Notes: generated by a model not told the origin, from the sequence alone. A stretch of 23,289 nucleotides of DNA from a virus (IMGVR_UViG_3300007734_000491:1-23289); one strand, 5' to 3'; numbered from the stretch's first letter, positions 7,650 through 15,109 are shown. Made by a program: numbers and translations.

Positions 7650-8760
7650 GATCGTCGGCGGTTCGACCGCCAAGCGTGTAATGGCCTGCCCCGGCAGCGT
7701 GGCGCTTGTCGCCAAGATGCCGCCACAGGTTGAGAACAAGTACATGGCCGAGGGCACGGCCCTGCACTCTGCTGTTGACCTGTTGGTGAACGACGGCGAC
7801 GCCAGCGCCTACAGCCTACTGGGCAAGACCTTCAACGGCGTCACGCTGGATGAAGACCATTGCGAAAAGCTGAAGTCTGCGCTGGCGCTGCTCGACGAAA
7901 TTGACCCGTTGGAGCAGATGAACTTCAACACCGAGACCCGTGTCGGCTTTGGCGACCTGCTGCCGGGCGTGTTCGGCAGCACCGACCTGATTGGCCGCAT
8001 AGGCAACCGGGCCATCGTGCTGGACTGGAAGTTTGGCGACGGCGTGATCGTGGATGCCGAGGAGAACGCCCAGCTCATGTTCTACGCCGCTGCGGCCATG
8101 AGGACGCCAGAGTCGTCGTGGGCGTTTGAGGGTGCAACCGAGGTCGAGTGCGTCATCGTGCAGCCGCCAGCCGTACGGCGCTGGGTGACCACACCCGAGC
8201 GTATTCGGGCGTTCGAGCGTGACCTGGTGCAGGCCGTCAAGTGGTCGGCGCTGCCGGACGCGCAACTGGTGGTGGGCGACCACTGCCGGTTCTGCACCGC
8301 TAAGCCCATCTGCCCCCAGATGACCGGCGCTGCCGACCGGGCGGTGGCCGTGCAGATTGCTGACTTGGACACCACCACAATCAGCGCCTATCTCAAGAAC
8401 GCCGACCTGTTGGAGACGTGGATTACCAGCCTGCGGGAGTTGGCCCTGTCGATGATGGAGAGCGGTGCTAAACTGCCAGATTACAAACTGGTTGCCAAAC
8501 GGGCAATCAGACAATGGACTGACGAGGACAAGGCTAAAGTCGCCTTGTTCGCGTTGGGCCTAGAGGAATCTGAGGTGATGGAAACATCCATCATGTCCCC
8601 GGCCAAGGTTGAGAAGGCGCTCAAAAAGCGCAAGATCGCCCTGCCGGCGGATGTGGTCGTTGCCGTCTCTTCGGGTAACACTTTGGCAAGCGCGGATGAC
8701 CCGCGCCCCGAAGTGCTTTTGTTGGGCAAACAACTTGCCCGTCTTTCTAAACTGCAATAA
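7636..8760 (+). CDS. DUF2800 family Cas4/RecB-like nuclease, 374 aa
   Basis: ATG 7636 is preceded by a purine-rich stretch (AAGAAAGAAGAAG) and overlaps the previous gene. The protein has the layout of the Cas4/AddB group of PD-(D/E)XK nucleases. Cys 18 stands near the N-terminus in ACPGS. His 44 lies in GTALH. Asp 117 is in FGSTD, Asp 130 and Lys 132 in LDWK, and Gln 146 with Tyr 150 in AQLMFY. Three more Cys (217, 220, 226) lie in DHCRFCTAKPIC. Four cysteines in this arrangement can hold an iron-sulfur cluster. The family is expected to be a DNA exonuclease used in phage recombination or end processing. The C-terminal third is helical and Lys-rich. It is the first large gene of the replication operon. 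Confidence 0.85.
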   Translation: MQHSKIVGGSTAKRVMACPGSVALVAKMPPQVENKYMAEGTALHSAVDLLVNDGDASAYSLLGKTFNGVTLDEDHCEKLKSALALLDEIDPLEQMNFNTETRVGFGDLLPGVFGSTDLIGRIGNRAIVLDWKFGDGVIVDAEENAQLMFYAAAAMRTPESSWAFEGATEVECVIVQPPAVRRWVTTPERIRAFERDLVQAVKWSALPDAQLVVGDHCRFCTAKPICPQMTGAADRAVAVQIADLDTTTISAYLKNADLLETWITSLRELALSMMESGAKLPDYKLVAKRAIRQWTDEDKAKVALFALGLEESEVMETSIMSPAKVEKALKKRKIALPADVVVAVSSGNTLASADDPRPEVLLLGKQLARLSKLQ

Positions 8761-8768
8761 GGTAAATT

Positions 8769-9398
8769 ATGTCTAATCTTTCAGTGTTCTCCAAGGCTGG
8801 TCTGCCAGCCATTAGTACCCTCTCCACTGCACTCAAGAGCATCAGCTCTAGCGCAGGCCCGGTCGGTGTTGTCATCCTCAAGATGGACAAGACCGGCCAC
8901 TGGGTCTTCGGTGCAGACCAGACCGAGGTCGAGGACGACTCGACCTGGGCCGTCAATCCTTTCTCCTTTGTCCACGGCTTTATCGCCTGGGGCGACGGCG
9001 AGGTGCTTGGCGAGAAGATGGTTGCGGTAAGCCAGCCGCTGCCCGAGATCGACGATGCGCCGCCCGGCGCCAAGAAGGGCTGGGAGCAGCAGATCGGCAT
9101 GAGCCTCAAGTGCCTGACCGGCGACGATACAGGCATGGAAGCGCGGTTCACCACCACTTCGGTGGGCGGCAAACGCGCAGTCCAGACCATCGCCGCTGCG
9201 CTGGCCGAGCAGGTCGAGAAAGACCAGACCAAGCCTGTGGCTGTGGTGACCTTGAAGAAGGATCACTACCAACACAAGTCCTACGGAAAAATCTACACGC
9301 CAGTGTTTGAGATTGCCGAATGGATTAGCATGGAAGGTGAGCCGGAACCAGAGGTGGCAGCACCTGCCGGTCGCCGTCGTCGCGTAGCGGCAGCGTAA
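8769..9398 (+). CDS. Phage protein of 209 aa in the ssDNA-binding position
   Basis: ATG 8769 is preceded by AAGGTAAATT, 8 bases after the nuclease stop. The product is beta-rich (GVVILKMDKTGHWVFGA, then WAVNPFSFVHGFIAWG), with an acidic central loop (LPEIDDAPPG), a second beta region (MSLKCLTG; ARFTTTSVGG) and an aromatic/basic segment (KKDHYQHKSYGKIYTPVFE). It ends in a flexible tail that is Pro/Glu-rich and then strongly basic (GRRRRVAA). In related phage cassettes the gene between DUF2800 and PolA is DUF2815, a single-strand binding protein, so that role is the best guess. No DUF2815 motif is evident, and the basic rather than acidic C-terminal tip is unlike most SSBs. Role moderately likely, family not assigned. 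Confidence 0.75.
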   Translation: MSNLSVFSKAGLPAISTLSTALKSISSSAGPVGVVILKMDKTGHWVFGADQTEVEDDSTWAVNPFSFVHGFIAWGDGEVLGEKMVAVSQPLPEIDDAPPGAKKGWEQQIGMSLKCLTGDDTGMEARFTTTSVGGKRAVQTIAAALAEQVEKDQTKPVAVVTLKKDHYQHKSYGKIYTPVFEIAEWISMEGEPEPEVAAPAGRRRRVAAA

Positions 9399-9409
9399 GC
9401 CGTTTTCTG

Positions 9410-9433
9410 ATGCCCATTCGCAAGAGTGGGCAT
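9410..9433 (+). promoter_or_regulatory. RNA hairpin with GCAA tetraloop before the DNA polymerase start
   Basis: ATGCCCATTC (9410-9419), GCAA loop, GAGTGGGCAT (9424-9433): ten pairs with one G-U, closed by a GNRA-type loop. No T tract follows on either strand, so a standard terminator is not supported. It ends 6 bases before ATG 9440 and buries the alternative ATG 9410 in its stem, so it may affect translation or mRNA stability. Confidence 0.6.
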
Positions 9434-9439
9434 TGGAAA

Positions 9440-11335
9440 ATGATCTGGCTTGATTTTGAAACACGCTCCACCTGCGACCTTAAGTTAGCAGGCGTCTACA
9501 ACTACGCGCAAGACCCTAGCACCGAGGTGCTGTGTATGTCCTACGCCGTTGATGACGGCGAGGTGCTGACCTGGACCTCTGGCCCACTACCCGACTTTAC
9601 CGGCCACCGCATCATGGCGCATAACGCCGCCTTTGAGCGGCTCATCCTATGGTACGTCTTGCAGGTCAACATCCCGTTGGAGCAGTTCTACTGCACGGCA
9701 GCGCAGGCCCGTGCCAACTGTGCGCCAGGTAGCCTTGAGGACGTGGGCCGGTTCATGGGTGCGTCCATGAAAAAAGATCACCGGGGCGCTGCGCTCATAC
9801 GCAAGATGTGCGTCCCGCCCTTCCAAGAATCTGCTGAGTTGACCGCCGAGATGATCCAATATTGTGAGCAGGACGTTCGGGCCATGAGGGCCATCAGCCA
9901 GGCCATGCGCCCACTAAGTTCTGACGAACTACTGGACTATCACGTCAACGAGCGCATCAACGACCGGGGCGTCCTAGTCGATGTGCCGCTCTGCCGCGCA
10001 GCAGTGTCCTACGCCGCCACAGAGGCCGCTGAGATCGCCGAGATTGTCAAGGAGGTGTCCAAGGGTGAGTTGACCTCGGTGCGGTCGCCTAAGATGCGCC
10101 AGTGGGTCTGGGACAGAGTCGGCCCCGAGGCTCGCGCCCTGATGACCAAGGATGACAAGGTCAGCATCGACAAGACCGTGAGAGCCAACCTATTAAACTG
10201 TGAAGGAGTACCCCCCGATGTCCAAGAAATCATCCAGTGCGCCGACGACCTGTGGGCGTCGTCGGTCGCCAAGTTCGCCCGACTCGCCCAACTCGCCGAC
10301 GTTGAGGACAGCCGCGTCCGAGGCGCCTTTGTCTTCGCCGGAGGGTCTGCTACAGGTCGAGCTAGTAGCTACGGGGCGCAGGTTCACAATTTCACACGCA
10401 AATGTGCGAAAAGTCCTGATGATGTTAGGGCTGCAATGTGCCGGGGTCACGCCATCGTCCCCAAGTTTGGCCAGCGAGTTACCGATGTCCTCCGGGGGAT
10501 GCTACGGCCTGCATTGATACCGGCCGAGGGTAAACACTTAGTCGTTGCGGATTGGTCGTCCATTGAGGCTAGGGTTAACCCTTGGTTGTCTGGTACGGGG
10601 CAGGCCAAGCTAGACATTTTTGAGTCGGGCCTCGACCCCTACATTGTTAACGCTGCTGGTACTTTCCAGCGCAGCTACGACGACATCAAAGCCGAGTACG
10701 ACCGCGACGGCGAGTCAGCCCAGAGACAAATAGGCAAGGTGCAGGAGCTGGCCTGCGGCTTTGCCGGTGGCGTGGGCGCCTTTGCGTCGATGGCGCGCAT
10801 CTACAGTGTGCGCCTGTCCGAGGCCGACTCCAAGCGCATGGTGGACGCTTGGCGCCGCAATAATCAGTGGGCTGTTGGCTTCTGGACGCAACTAGAGCAG
10901 CAGTACACCAGGGCCATGCGTAACCGGGGGCAGGAGTTCACCGCTGGTAGGGTTTCCTACCTGTTCGACGGCCAACATCTCTGGTACGCTCTTCCCTCTG
11001 GCCGGGTGCTGTGCTACCCATTTGCCCGGTTTGAAGAGGACGGCATCAGTTACGCCAAGGCGGCGTGGAAACCCGCGCAGGATGCCAAGGAGTGGCCCCG
11101 CGCCCGACTCTGGAAGGGTCTAGCTTGTGAGAATGTCACGCAGGCTGTGGCGGCTGATCTGCTGCGCTACGCGCTACGGCAGCTTGATGGTGTGGTGCTG
11201 CACGTCCACGACGAAATCGTCGTCGAGGGCGGCAGTGAGGATGAAGTGCGTAGGGTGATGACTACGCCGCCAGCATGGGCCACCGGCCTGCCGCTGGACT
11301 GTGGCATCAAGACGATGCCGCGTTACGGCAAATAA
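9440..11335 (+). CDS. DNA polymerase I-type (family A) with 3'-5' exonuclease, 631 aa
   Basis: I use ATG 9440, since MIWLDFETRS is the normal family N-terminus; ATG 9410 would add 10 residues encoded by a hairpin. The exonuclease domain shows Exo I D5 and E7 (LDFET), Exo II HNAAFE (61-66) and Exo III YCEQD (141-145). The polymerase domain shows a GRASSYGAQVHN segment (about 306-317), motif A with D371 (ADWSSIEAR), motif B R429 to F441 (RQIGKVQELACGF) and motif C HDE (590-592). All catalytic residues are present, so the enzyme should be active and proofreading. It lacks a 5'-3' nuclease domain, as is usual in phages. It replicates the phage genome with the primase-helicase downstream. Its position after the nuclease and putative SSB fits a single early operon. 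Confidence 0.95.
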   Translation: MIWLDFETRSTCDLKLAGVYNYAQDPSTEVLCMSYAVDDGEVLTWTSGPLPDFTGHRIMAHNAAFERLILWYVLQVNIPLEQFYCTAAQARANCAPGSLEDVGRFMGASMKKDHRGAALIRKMCVPPFQESAELTAEMIQYCEQDVRAMRAISQAMRPLSSDELLDYHVNERINDRGVLVDVPLCRAAVSYAATEAAEIAEIVKEVSKGELTSVRSPKMRQWVWDRVGPEARALMTKDDKVSIDKTVRANLLNCEGVPPDVQEIIQCADDLWASSVAKFARLAQLADVEDSRVRGAFVFAGGSATGRASSYGAQVHNFTRKCAKSPDDVRAAMCRGHAIVPKFGQRVTDVLRGMLRPALIPAEGKHLVVADWSSIEARVNPWLSGTGQAKLDIFESGLDPYIVNAAGTFQRSYDDIKAEYDRDGESAQRQIGKVQELACGFAGGVGAFASMARIYSVRLSEADSKRMVDAWRRNNQWAVGFWTQLEQQYTRAMRNRGQEFTAGRVSYLFDGQHLWYALPSGRVLCYPFARFEEDGISYAKAAWKPAQDAKEWPRARLWKGLACENVTQAVAADLLRYALRQLDGVVLHVHDEIVVEGGSEDEVRRVMTTPPAWATGLPLDCGIKTMPRYGK

Positions 11336-11360
11336 AAACGCCGCCCGGTCAGGGGCGGCG
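11334..11360 (-). terminator. Terminator-like hairpin oriented to the minus strand
   Basis: CGCCGCCC (11339-11346) pairs perfectly with GGGCGGCG (11353-11360) around a 6-base loop. On the minus strand the stem is followed by TTTTTA (11334-11338 region), the layout of an intrinsic terminator. On the plus strand only CAAAAGG follows, so it should not stop the sense operon. It lies in the 39-base gap between polymerase and primase genes. Confidence 0.5.
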
Positions 11361-11374
11361 CAAAAGGAGGCAAC

Positions 11375-13651
11375 GTGCAATTCTTGGATTTTATCACGGC
11401 GCTCGCGCCCGAGGGCGAAACTCTGCTGCTGGTGCGGCAGAAACCACAGATGCGTGGCGGCGAAACGCAGTACCACGCCGATGGCGCAATCAAGGCCACA
11501 TGGCCTGCCTACCTGCCCTCACACGGCGTCCGGGCTGGCGAGGCTTGGTATGGCAACACCGCCAGCTTCATCGTTGACCGCTTCCAAGACGGGCGGGTGT
11601 CGGCGTCGTCAGCCAATTGTGAGTACTGCGCCGTCATGGTGCTGGACGACATTGGTTCCAAGAGCAAGACCCCGCCGCTGCCGCCGACTTGGGTGATGGA
11701 GACTAGCCCAGGCAACTACCAGTGGGGCTACGTCTTTAGCGAACAGCCGCCCAAGGGCGAGTTTGCCGCTGCCATCAAGGCCATCGCCGCTGCTGGCTAC
11801 ACCGACCCCGGCGCCTGCAACCCGGTTCGCAACTTCCGGCTGCCCGGCTCCGTCAACCTCAAGCCCGACAAGGGCCAATTTGCGTCTGCTTTAGTCGAGT
11901 TCCACCCCGAGCGCGAGTTCGTACTGGCCGACATCTGCGCCGCTCTGGGCGTGACGCCCGGCCCGGCCGAGTCCTCCGGCCCCCGCCCGATTCGGATGTC
12001 TGACGATGGCGCCGACGATGTGCTGCTCTGGCTCTCGGGCCAGGGGCTGCTGCTCAGTCGCCCCAACGCCGAGGGCTGGGCCGGGGTCGTCTGCCCGAAT
12101 AACGCCGAGCACACCGACGGCAATCCAGAGGGCCGTTATATGCCCCTGAACCGGGCCTTCTGCTGTATGCACGGCCATTGTGTCGATCTGGACAGCAACT
12201 CGTTTCTGGCATGGGTCGCCGACAACGGCGGCCCCCGTCACGCCCCCGGCCTGCGTGACGACCTGATGGCTTTGCATCTTGAGTTGGCCCTCGCCAAGAT
12301 TAAGCCTAGCCCTGAGTACCCAGATGCGGCTGCTCAGGTTATTGCCGAGGTTGAGCTGCGCGAGTTAGGCCGAGTCGAAAAAGCCAGCTGGTATTCTCGG
12401 TTTGCATACCTTCAGAACGACGAGGCGTTTTTTGACCTGCAAGACCGCCGCGAGTTGTCCAGGCAGACTTTTAACGCTCTGTTTCGCCACGTCAAGTGCG
12501 TCTCGGTCCACTCGACCGGCAAGGGTGCGCGGCGCATCGAGGCCAGCGTCTGCTACGACGAGAACCGCCAGGCGGCTGGCGCCAAGGCTCTGGTCGGCAT
12601 CACTTACGCCGCTGGCGAGTCGGTGCTGGTCGCCAAGGATGGCCTAGTCTACGGCAACCGCTGGCGCAACGCTCGACCGGCGCCCGCGGCCTGTGACGTG
12701 AGCCGGTGGCTGCGTCACGCTGAGCGCATGGTGCCTGTCGAGTTCGAGCGCGAGCATCTCCTGAACGTGCTGGCGCACAAGGTCCAGTACCCCAGCCACA
12801 AGATCAACCACGCCGTGCTGCTGGGCGGCAAGCCCGGCTCCGGCAAGGACACCCTGCTGGCCCCGTTCTTTTGGGCGGTCGGCGGTCCCGCTAAGATCAA
12901 TTGTTCCATTGTCAAAAACGACGACCTCACGTCGCAGTGGGGCTACGGCCTTGAGTGTGAGGTCATGGAGATAGCCGAGCTGCGCCAGGCCGAGGCCAAG
13001 GACCGCCGCGCCCTCGAGAACCACCTCAAGCCCGTCATCGCCGCCCCGCCCGAGTACCTGCCCATCAACCGCAAGGGCCTGCACCCCTACATGGCCTTGA
13101 ACCGGGTGCTGGTGGTCGCCTTCTCGAATGAGCGCGTGGCGATATCGCTGCCTTCGGACGACCGCCGATGGTTCGTCATCTGGGCCGAGGCCGGGCGGCT
13201 GCCCGAGGCCGAGGCCGTGGCCTTGTGGAATTGGTACCACCACCGAGGCGGCTTTGCTGGCGTGGCCGCGTGGCTGATGGCCCGTGATGTGTCGGCTTTC
13301 AACCCGTCGGCGCCGCCGCCAATGACCGAGGCCAAGTCCATCATGGTCGAAGCTGGCATGAGCACGGCCGAGTCCGTGCTGGTCGAGATGATGCGCGAGC
13401 GCCGTGGGCCGTTTGCCTCCGGCGTCATCGGTTCGCCGTTCCACGTCATCTGTGACCGGGTCCAGGGGTCAGGCGCCGCAGCGCCCGGGGTCAAGATCGT
13501 CCAGGGCGCGCTTTTCCACGCCCTGCGCGAGGCCGGCTGGGCCGATATGGGGCTAGTACACTCGCGAGAGTTCAACGCCAAGAAACACGTTTTTGTGGCG
13601 CCTGAACTGATCGGCATGAGCAGGTCAGAGATGCGCCGGGCCGTGGCGTAA
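11375..13651 (+). CDS. Primase-helicase: AEP/RepB-like primase, zinc finger and SF3-type helicase, 758 aa
   Basis: The start is GTG 11375 with a strong AAAGGAGG 4 bases upstream. The N-terminal domain fits the RepB-type archaeo-eukaryotic primase: the metal-binding VLDDIG (D91, D92), then NPVRNFRLPGS (about 149-159). A zinc-binding segment follows (C240-P-x4-H246, then FCCMHGHC at 262-269), as in D5-like proteins of other phages. The helicase domain carries Walker A GGKPGSGKD at 484-492 and downstream features of the SF3/DUF5906 group (MEIAELR; FSNE; DDRRWFVIW). The C-terminus has a small winged-helix-like region. It should make primers and unwind DNA for the polymerase just upstream. All key residues appear intact. 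It is the last gene of the plus-strand operon and converges on the minus-strand operon at 13711. Confidence 0.9.
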   Translation: MQFLDFITALAPEGETLLLVRQKPQMRGGETQYHADGAIKATWPAYLPSHGVRAGEAWYGNTASFIVDRFQDGRVSASSANCEYCAVMVLDDIGSKSKTPPLPPTWVMETSPGNYQWGYVFSEQPPKGEFAAAIKAIAAAGYTDPGACNPVRNFRLPGSVNLKPDKGQFASALVEFHPEREFVLADICAALGVTPGPAESSGPRPIRMSDDGADDVLLWLSGQGLLLSRPNAEGWAGVVCPNNAEHTDGNPEGRYMPLNRAFCCMHGHCVDLDSNSFLAWVADNGGPRHAPGLRDDLMALHLELALAKIKPSPEYPDAAAQVIAEVELRELGRVEKASWYSRFAYLQNDEAFFDLQDRRELSRQTFNALFRHVKCVSVHSTGKGARRIEASVCYDENRQAAGAKALVGITYAAGESVLVAKDGLVYGNRWRNARPAPAACDVSRWLRHAERMVPVEFEREHLLNVLAHKVQYPSHKINHAVLLGGKPGSGKDTLLAPFFWAVGGPAKINCSIVKNDDLTSQWGYGLECEVMEIAELRQAEAKDRRALENHLKPVIAAPPEYLPINRKGLHPYMALNRVLVVAFSNERVAISLPSDDRRWFVIWAEAGRLPEAEAVALWNWYHHRGGFAGVAAWLMARDVSAFNPSAPPPMTEAKSIMVEAGMSTAESVLVEMMRERRGPFASGVIGSPFHVICDRVQGSGAAAPGVKIVQGALFHALREAGWADMGLVHSREFNAKKHVFVAPELIGMSRSEMRRAVA

Positions 13652-13671
13652 AAAAAGGCCCCGCGAGGGGC
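13650..13671 (-). terminator. Intrinsic terminator of the minus-strand small-gene operon
   Basis: On the minus strand the sequence is GCCCC-TCGC-GGGGC followed by C and a run of seven T (plus-strand A tract 13650-13656, stem 13658-13671). The stem is short (5 pairs) but GC-only, with a tight loop. It lies 40 bases after the last minus-strand stop (13711) and touches the primase stop. On the plus strand only TT follows, so termination there is weak. Confidence 0.75.
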
Positions 13672-13710
13672 TTGGTATCCGGTACGCGCCACGGTATCGG
13701 GCGGCAGGGG

Positions 13711-13860
13711 TCAATACCCTGCGGCTGCCAGTTCGTCGCTGGTTGGGACGCAATACCCGTGGAAGCGGTATCCGTCCCAGTCAGCGGCGACCTCGAAAAT
13801 AGCCGTTATCTCCCCGAAATTTTCGGGGTCGGTGCTATAGGTTGCGCCAAAATACGTCAT
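13711..13860 (-). CDS. Small acidic/aromatic protein, 49 aa
   Basis: This gene was found by reading the minus strand. ATG 13860 has GGAG 6 bases upstream (GGAGAAACGT). The product is MTYFGATYSTDPENFGEITA followed by an IFEVAADWDGYRFHGYC segment, with good coding character (acidic, with Tyr, Phe and Trp) and a stop at 13711. It is the last gene before the terminator. It looks like a small soluble alpha/beta protein, and no family is recognised. A perfect palindrome (CCCCGAAA-T-TTTCGGGG) lies inside it. Confidence 0.65.
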   Translation of the reverse strand: MTYFGATYSTDPENFGEITAIFEVAADWDGYRFHGYCVPTSDELAAAGY

Positions 13861-13914
13861 ACGTTTCTCCATGCCGGGATGTGCCCGGCGGCAGTTGGGG
13901 AAAATGCCCCGGTC

Positions 13915-13971
13915 TTACAAATTGAGGAGTACCGCCACTAGGGCGGCCAGCAGCGCGGCCATCAGGAGCAT
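13915..13971 (-). CDS. Possible 18-aa hydrophobic micropeptide
   Basis: ATG 13971 overlaps the stop of the gene upstream by 10 bases, with a GGGGG run nearby as a possible ribosome binding site. The peptide (MLLMAALLAALVAVLLNL) is one hydrophobic helix, about the length of a membrane span. The start overlap is like the one of the 34-aa membrane peptide at 15214. It is very short, so it could be chance; the position between coupled genes and the all-hydrophobic content are the only support. Confidence 0.35.
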   Translation of the reverse strand: MLLMAALLAALVAVLLNL

Positions 13972-14180
13972 GGGCGCCCCCAGGCGTCGGCCAGGGCCGC
14001 AAAGTCAACGCCCGGCCCGGCTGGCCGGGCGAACAGCCCCGGCCCCCGCCGGATACGCCCCCAGGCGTCCAGCCGGTTTAGGTTGACGAGGTCGCCGCGC
14101 TTAACGGCGCCGTAGACCTGATCGCGCGTCCAGCCGTCGGCGATTAACTCGCGCATGGTCTTGGGGTCGGTCAGTTGCAT
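13962..14180 (-). CDS. Small putative DNA-binding protein, 72 aa
   Basis: ATG 14180 has GGAG 5 bases upstream and overlaps the upstream gene by 10 bases; the frame's longer extension to 14279 is Arg-rich shadow sequence. The product begins MQLTDPKTMRELIADGWTRD and continues with a QVYGAVKRGDLVNLNRLDAWGR segment. Two helices followed by basic residues read like a short helix-turn-helix for DNA contact. A Pro/Gly-rich tail follows. Function unknown; DNA binding is only a possibility from the pattern. Confidence 0.6.
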   Translation of the reverse strand: MQLTDPKTMRELIADGWTRDQVYGAVKRGDLVNLNRLDAWGRIRRGPGLFARPAGPGVDFAALADAWGRPCS

Positions 14181-14347
14181 AAGCGCTCCGCATAGGCCAA
14201 GGCGTCGGCCTGATTGTCGTAGAGCCGCGCCGGGCCGACAAGCTGGCCGGAATCGTCGTCGCGCAGCAGCACCCGCCACCGGCCGTCCGGGGTCTGGGTG
14301 ACCTCGGACGTGACCATGAACTCTTCATTATGGTACTCAGTCCGCAT
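14171..14347 (-). CDS. Small protein, 58 aa, function unknown
   Basis: This gene was found by reading the minus strand. ATG 14347 follows GGAGGTGTGCG and overlaps the stop of the gene upstream (ATGCGGACTGA). The product (MRTEYHNEEFMVTSEVTQTP, then a DGRWRVLLRDDDSGQLVG segment and ADALAYAERLCN) predicts a beta hairpin followed by a helix. A larger frame across the same bases (14101-14352) gives an Arg/Ser/Pro-rich sequence without protein character and was set aside. The end overlaps the next start. No family is recognised. Confidence 0.65.
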   Translation of the reverse strand: MRTEYHNEEFMVTSEVTQTPDGRWRVLLRDDDSGQLVGPARLYDNQADALAYAERLCN

Positions 14348-14522
14348 CGCACACCTCCCGGATGATGACCGCCCGGCGTGTGCCGAGCGGGTAGAACCGG
14401 CGCCCTTGATAGACCCAGGCGCCGCCGCTCATATGCCGAATGTCCCAGAACCGGCCCCGGCGGTGGTTGTAGGTCACCGGGCCGCTACTGGTCATTTGAA
14501 ATTTATCGTGCCAGAACGTCAT
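14337..14522 (-). CDS. Small basic/aromatic protein, 61 aa
   Basis: ATG 14522 is preceded by GGAGGTGTGCG, the same 11-base leader as the next gene. The product starts MTFWHDKFQMTSSGPVTYNH, continues with RRGRFWDIRH and a GGAWVYQGRRF segment, and ends VIIREVCDAD. It is rich in Arg, Trp, Tyr and Phe and is probably a small beta-rich domain. It overlaps both neighbours (20 bases upstream, 11 downstream). No catalytic motif is seen. Small basic proteins of this type are common in early accessory clusters of phages; the function is unknown. Confidence 0.65.
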   Translation of the reverse strand: MTFWHDKFQMTSSGPVTYNHRRGRFWDIRHMSGGAWVYQGRRFYPLGTRRAVIIREVCDAD

Positions 14523-14838
14523 CGCACACCTCCATGCTGTCTTCGCCCTCGGGTATGCTTACCCGGTCGCTGAGGCCCTCATAGAACCCGGCCAGGTTAG
14601 CGTCGCCGTAGGGCGCCGCCGCGCCCTTAAAATTGTTTCGGTTACTATTTAGTGCATAGTACTGCGCGACGTAAGCCGCCGTTGACAGGCTGGCGCCGTC
14701 GGCCGGGTACAGGCGGCCGCAGCCGCCCTTGGGCCTGACAGGCTTGTGTTTGCCTGTCAATTTTAAAATGTCCGACAGAAAGGTATGCCGGTCATCGCGC
14801 ACCGTGTACCGGGCGCGGTTGAGGGTGATTGTTTTCAT
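14503..14838 (-). CDS. Small protein, 111 aa, function unknown
   Basis: ATG 14838 makes an ATGA overlap with the stop of the upstream gene; a GTG at 14850 in the same frame is less likely. The product opens MKTITLNRARYTVRDDRHTF, followed by a SDILKLTGKHKP segment, a Gly/Lys region with one Cys (KGGCGRLYPADG), an Ala/Tyr helix (TAAYVAQYYALN) and an acidic tail. Mixed alpha/beta, soluble, no known motif. It sits in the middle of the small-gene operon. Confidence 0.65.
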   Translation of the reverse strand: MKTITLNRARYTVRDDRHTFLSDILKLTGKHKPVRPKGGCGRLYPADGASLSTAAYVAQYYALNSNRNNFKGAAAPYGDANLAGFYEGLSDRVSIPEGEDSMEVCDDVLAR

Positions 14839-15044
14839 ATTGTCACCCACCGAAAACCAGTAAATATCGACCGCTCGTCGCGGCGGACTGGCTCACCGTC
14901 TACCAGGATGACAAGCGTACCCTCTCCGTACAGTTCCCCGCGCACGTATGCGCGAGCGGCCCGGACGGCCGCCAGGATCGACGGGGCCGCCCGGCTGCCG
15001 TTGAGGTAGCTGCTATTGTTTTTTGCTGTCCATGTAATTTTCAT
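14835..15044 (-). CDS. Small protein, 69 aa, function unknown
   Basis: ATG 15044 follows AGAAAGTACACT. The product (MKITWTAKNNSSYLNGSRAA, then PSILAAVRAARAYVRGELYG and a VILVDGEPVRRDER segment) is a beta-helix-beta type small domain. The gene follows the first of two duplicated intergenic hairpins, with 36 bases between hairpin and start. Its stop overlaps the next start (ATGA). No family is recognised. Confidence 0.65.
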   Translation of the reverse strand: MKITWTAKNNSSYLNGSRAAPSILAAVRAARAYVRGELYGEGTLVILVDGEPVRRDERSIFTGFRWVTI

Positions 15045-15079
15045 AGTGTACTTTCTAGGTTAGTTTGGCATGAGTGCCC

Positions 15080-15103
15080 ATGAGCGGCCGGGCGGCCGCT
15101 CAT
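15080..15103. repeat. Duplicated intercistronic hairpin, copy 1
   Basis: ATGAGCGGCC (15080-15089), loop GGGC, GGCCGCTCAT (15094-15103): ten perfect pairs. Copy 2 (15703-15727) has the same arms and flanks (CCC before, AGTC after) with a different 5-base loop. In minus-strand transcripts it starts 6 bases after a stop codon and ends about 36 bases before the next start. No T tract follows, so simple termination is not expected. Confidence 0.85.
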
Positions 15104-15109
15104 AGTCCA

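Noticed and set aside
7816-8514. 232-codon minus-strand frame and similar long frames opposite 8781-9464
   Set aside because: Shadows of the DUF2800 and 209-aa genes, both of which have clear protein character and ribosome binding sites.
12644-13444. 266-codon minus-strand frame
   Set aside because: It lies inside the primase-helicase gene; His/Arg/Gly-rich shadow of GC-rich coding sequence.
13672-13941. 89-codon plus-strand frame
   Set aside because: Begins in the terminator region and lies opposite a small gene with a good ribosome binding site; no coding character.
14101-14352. 83-codon minus-strand frame rich in Arg, Ser and Pro
   Set aside because: Another minus-strand frame over the same bases (14171-14347) has better protein character and fits the overlap pattern.
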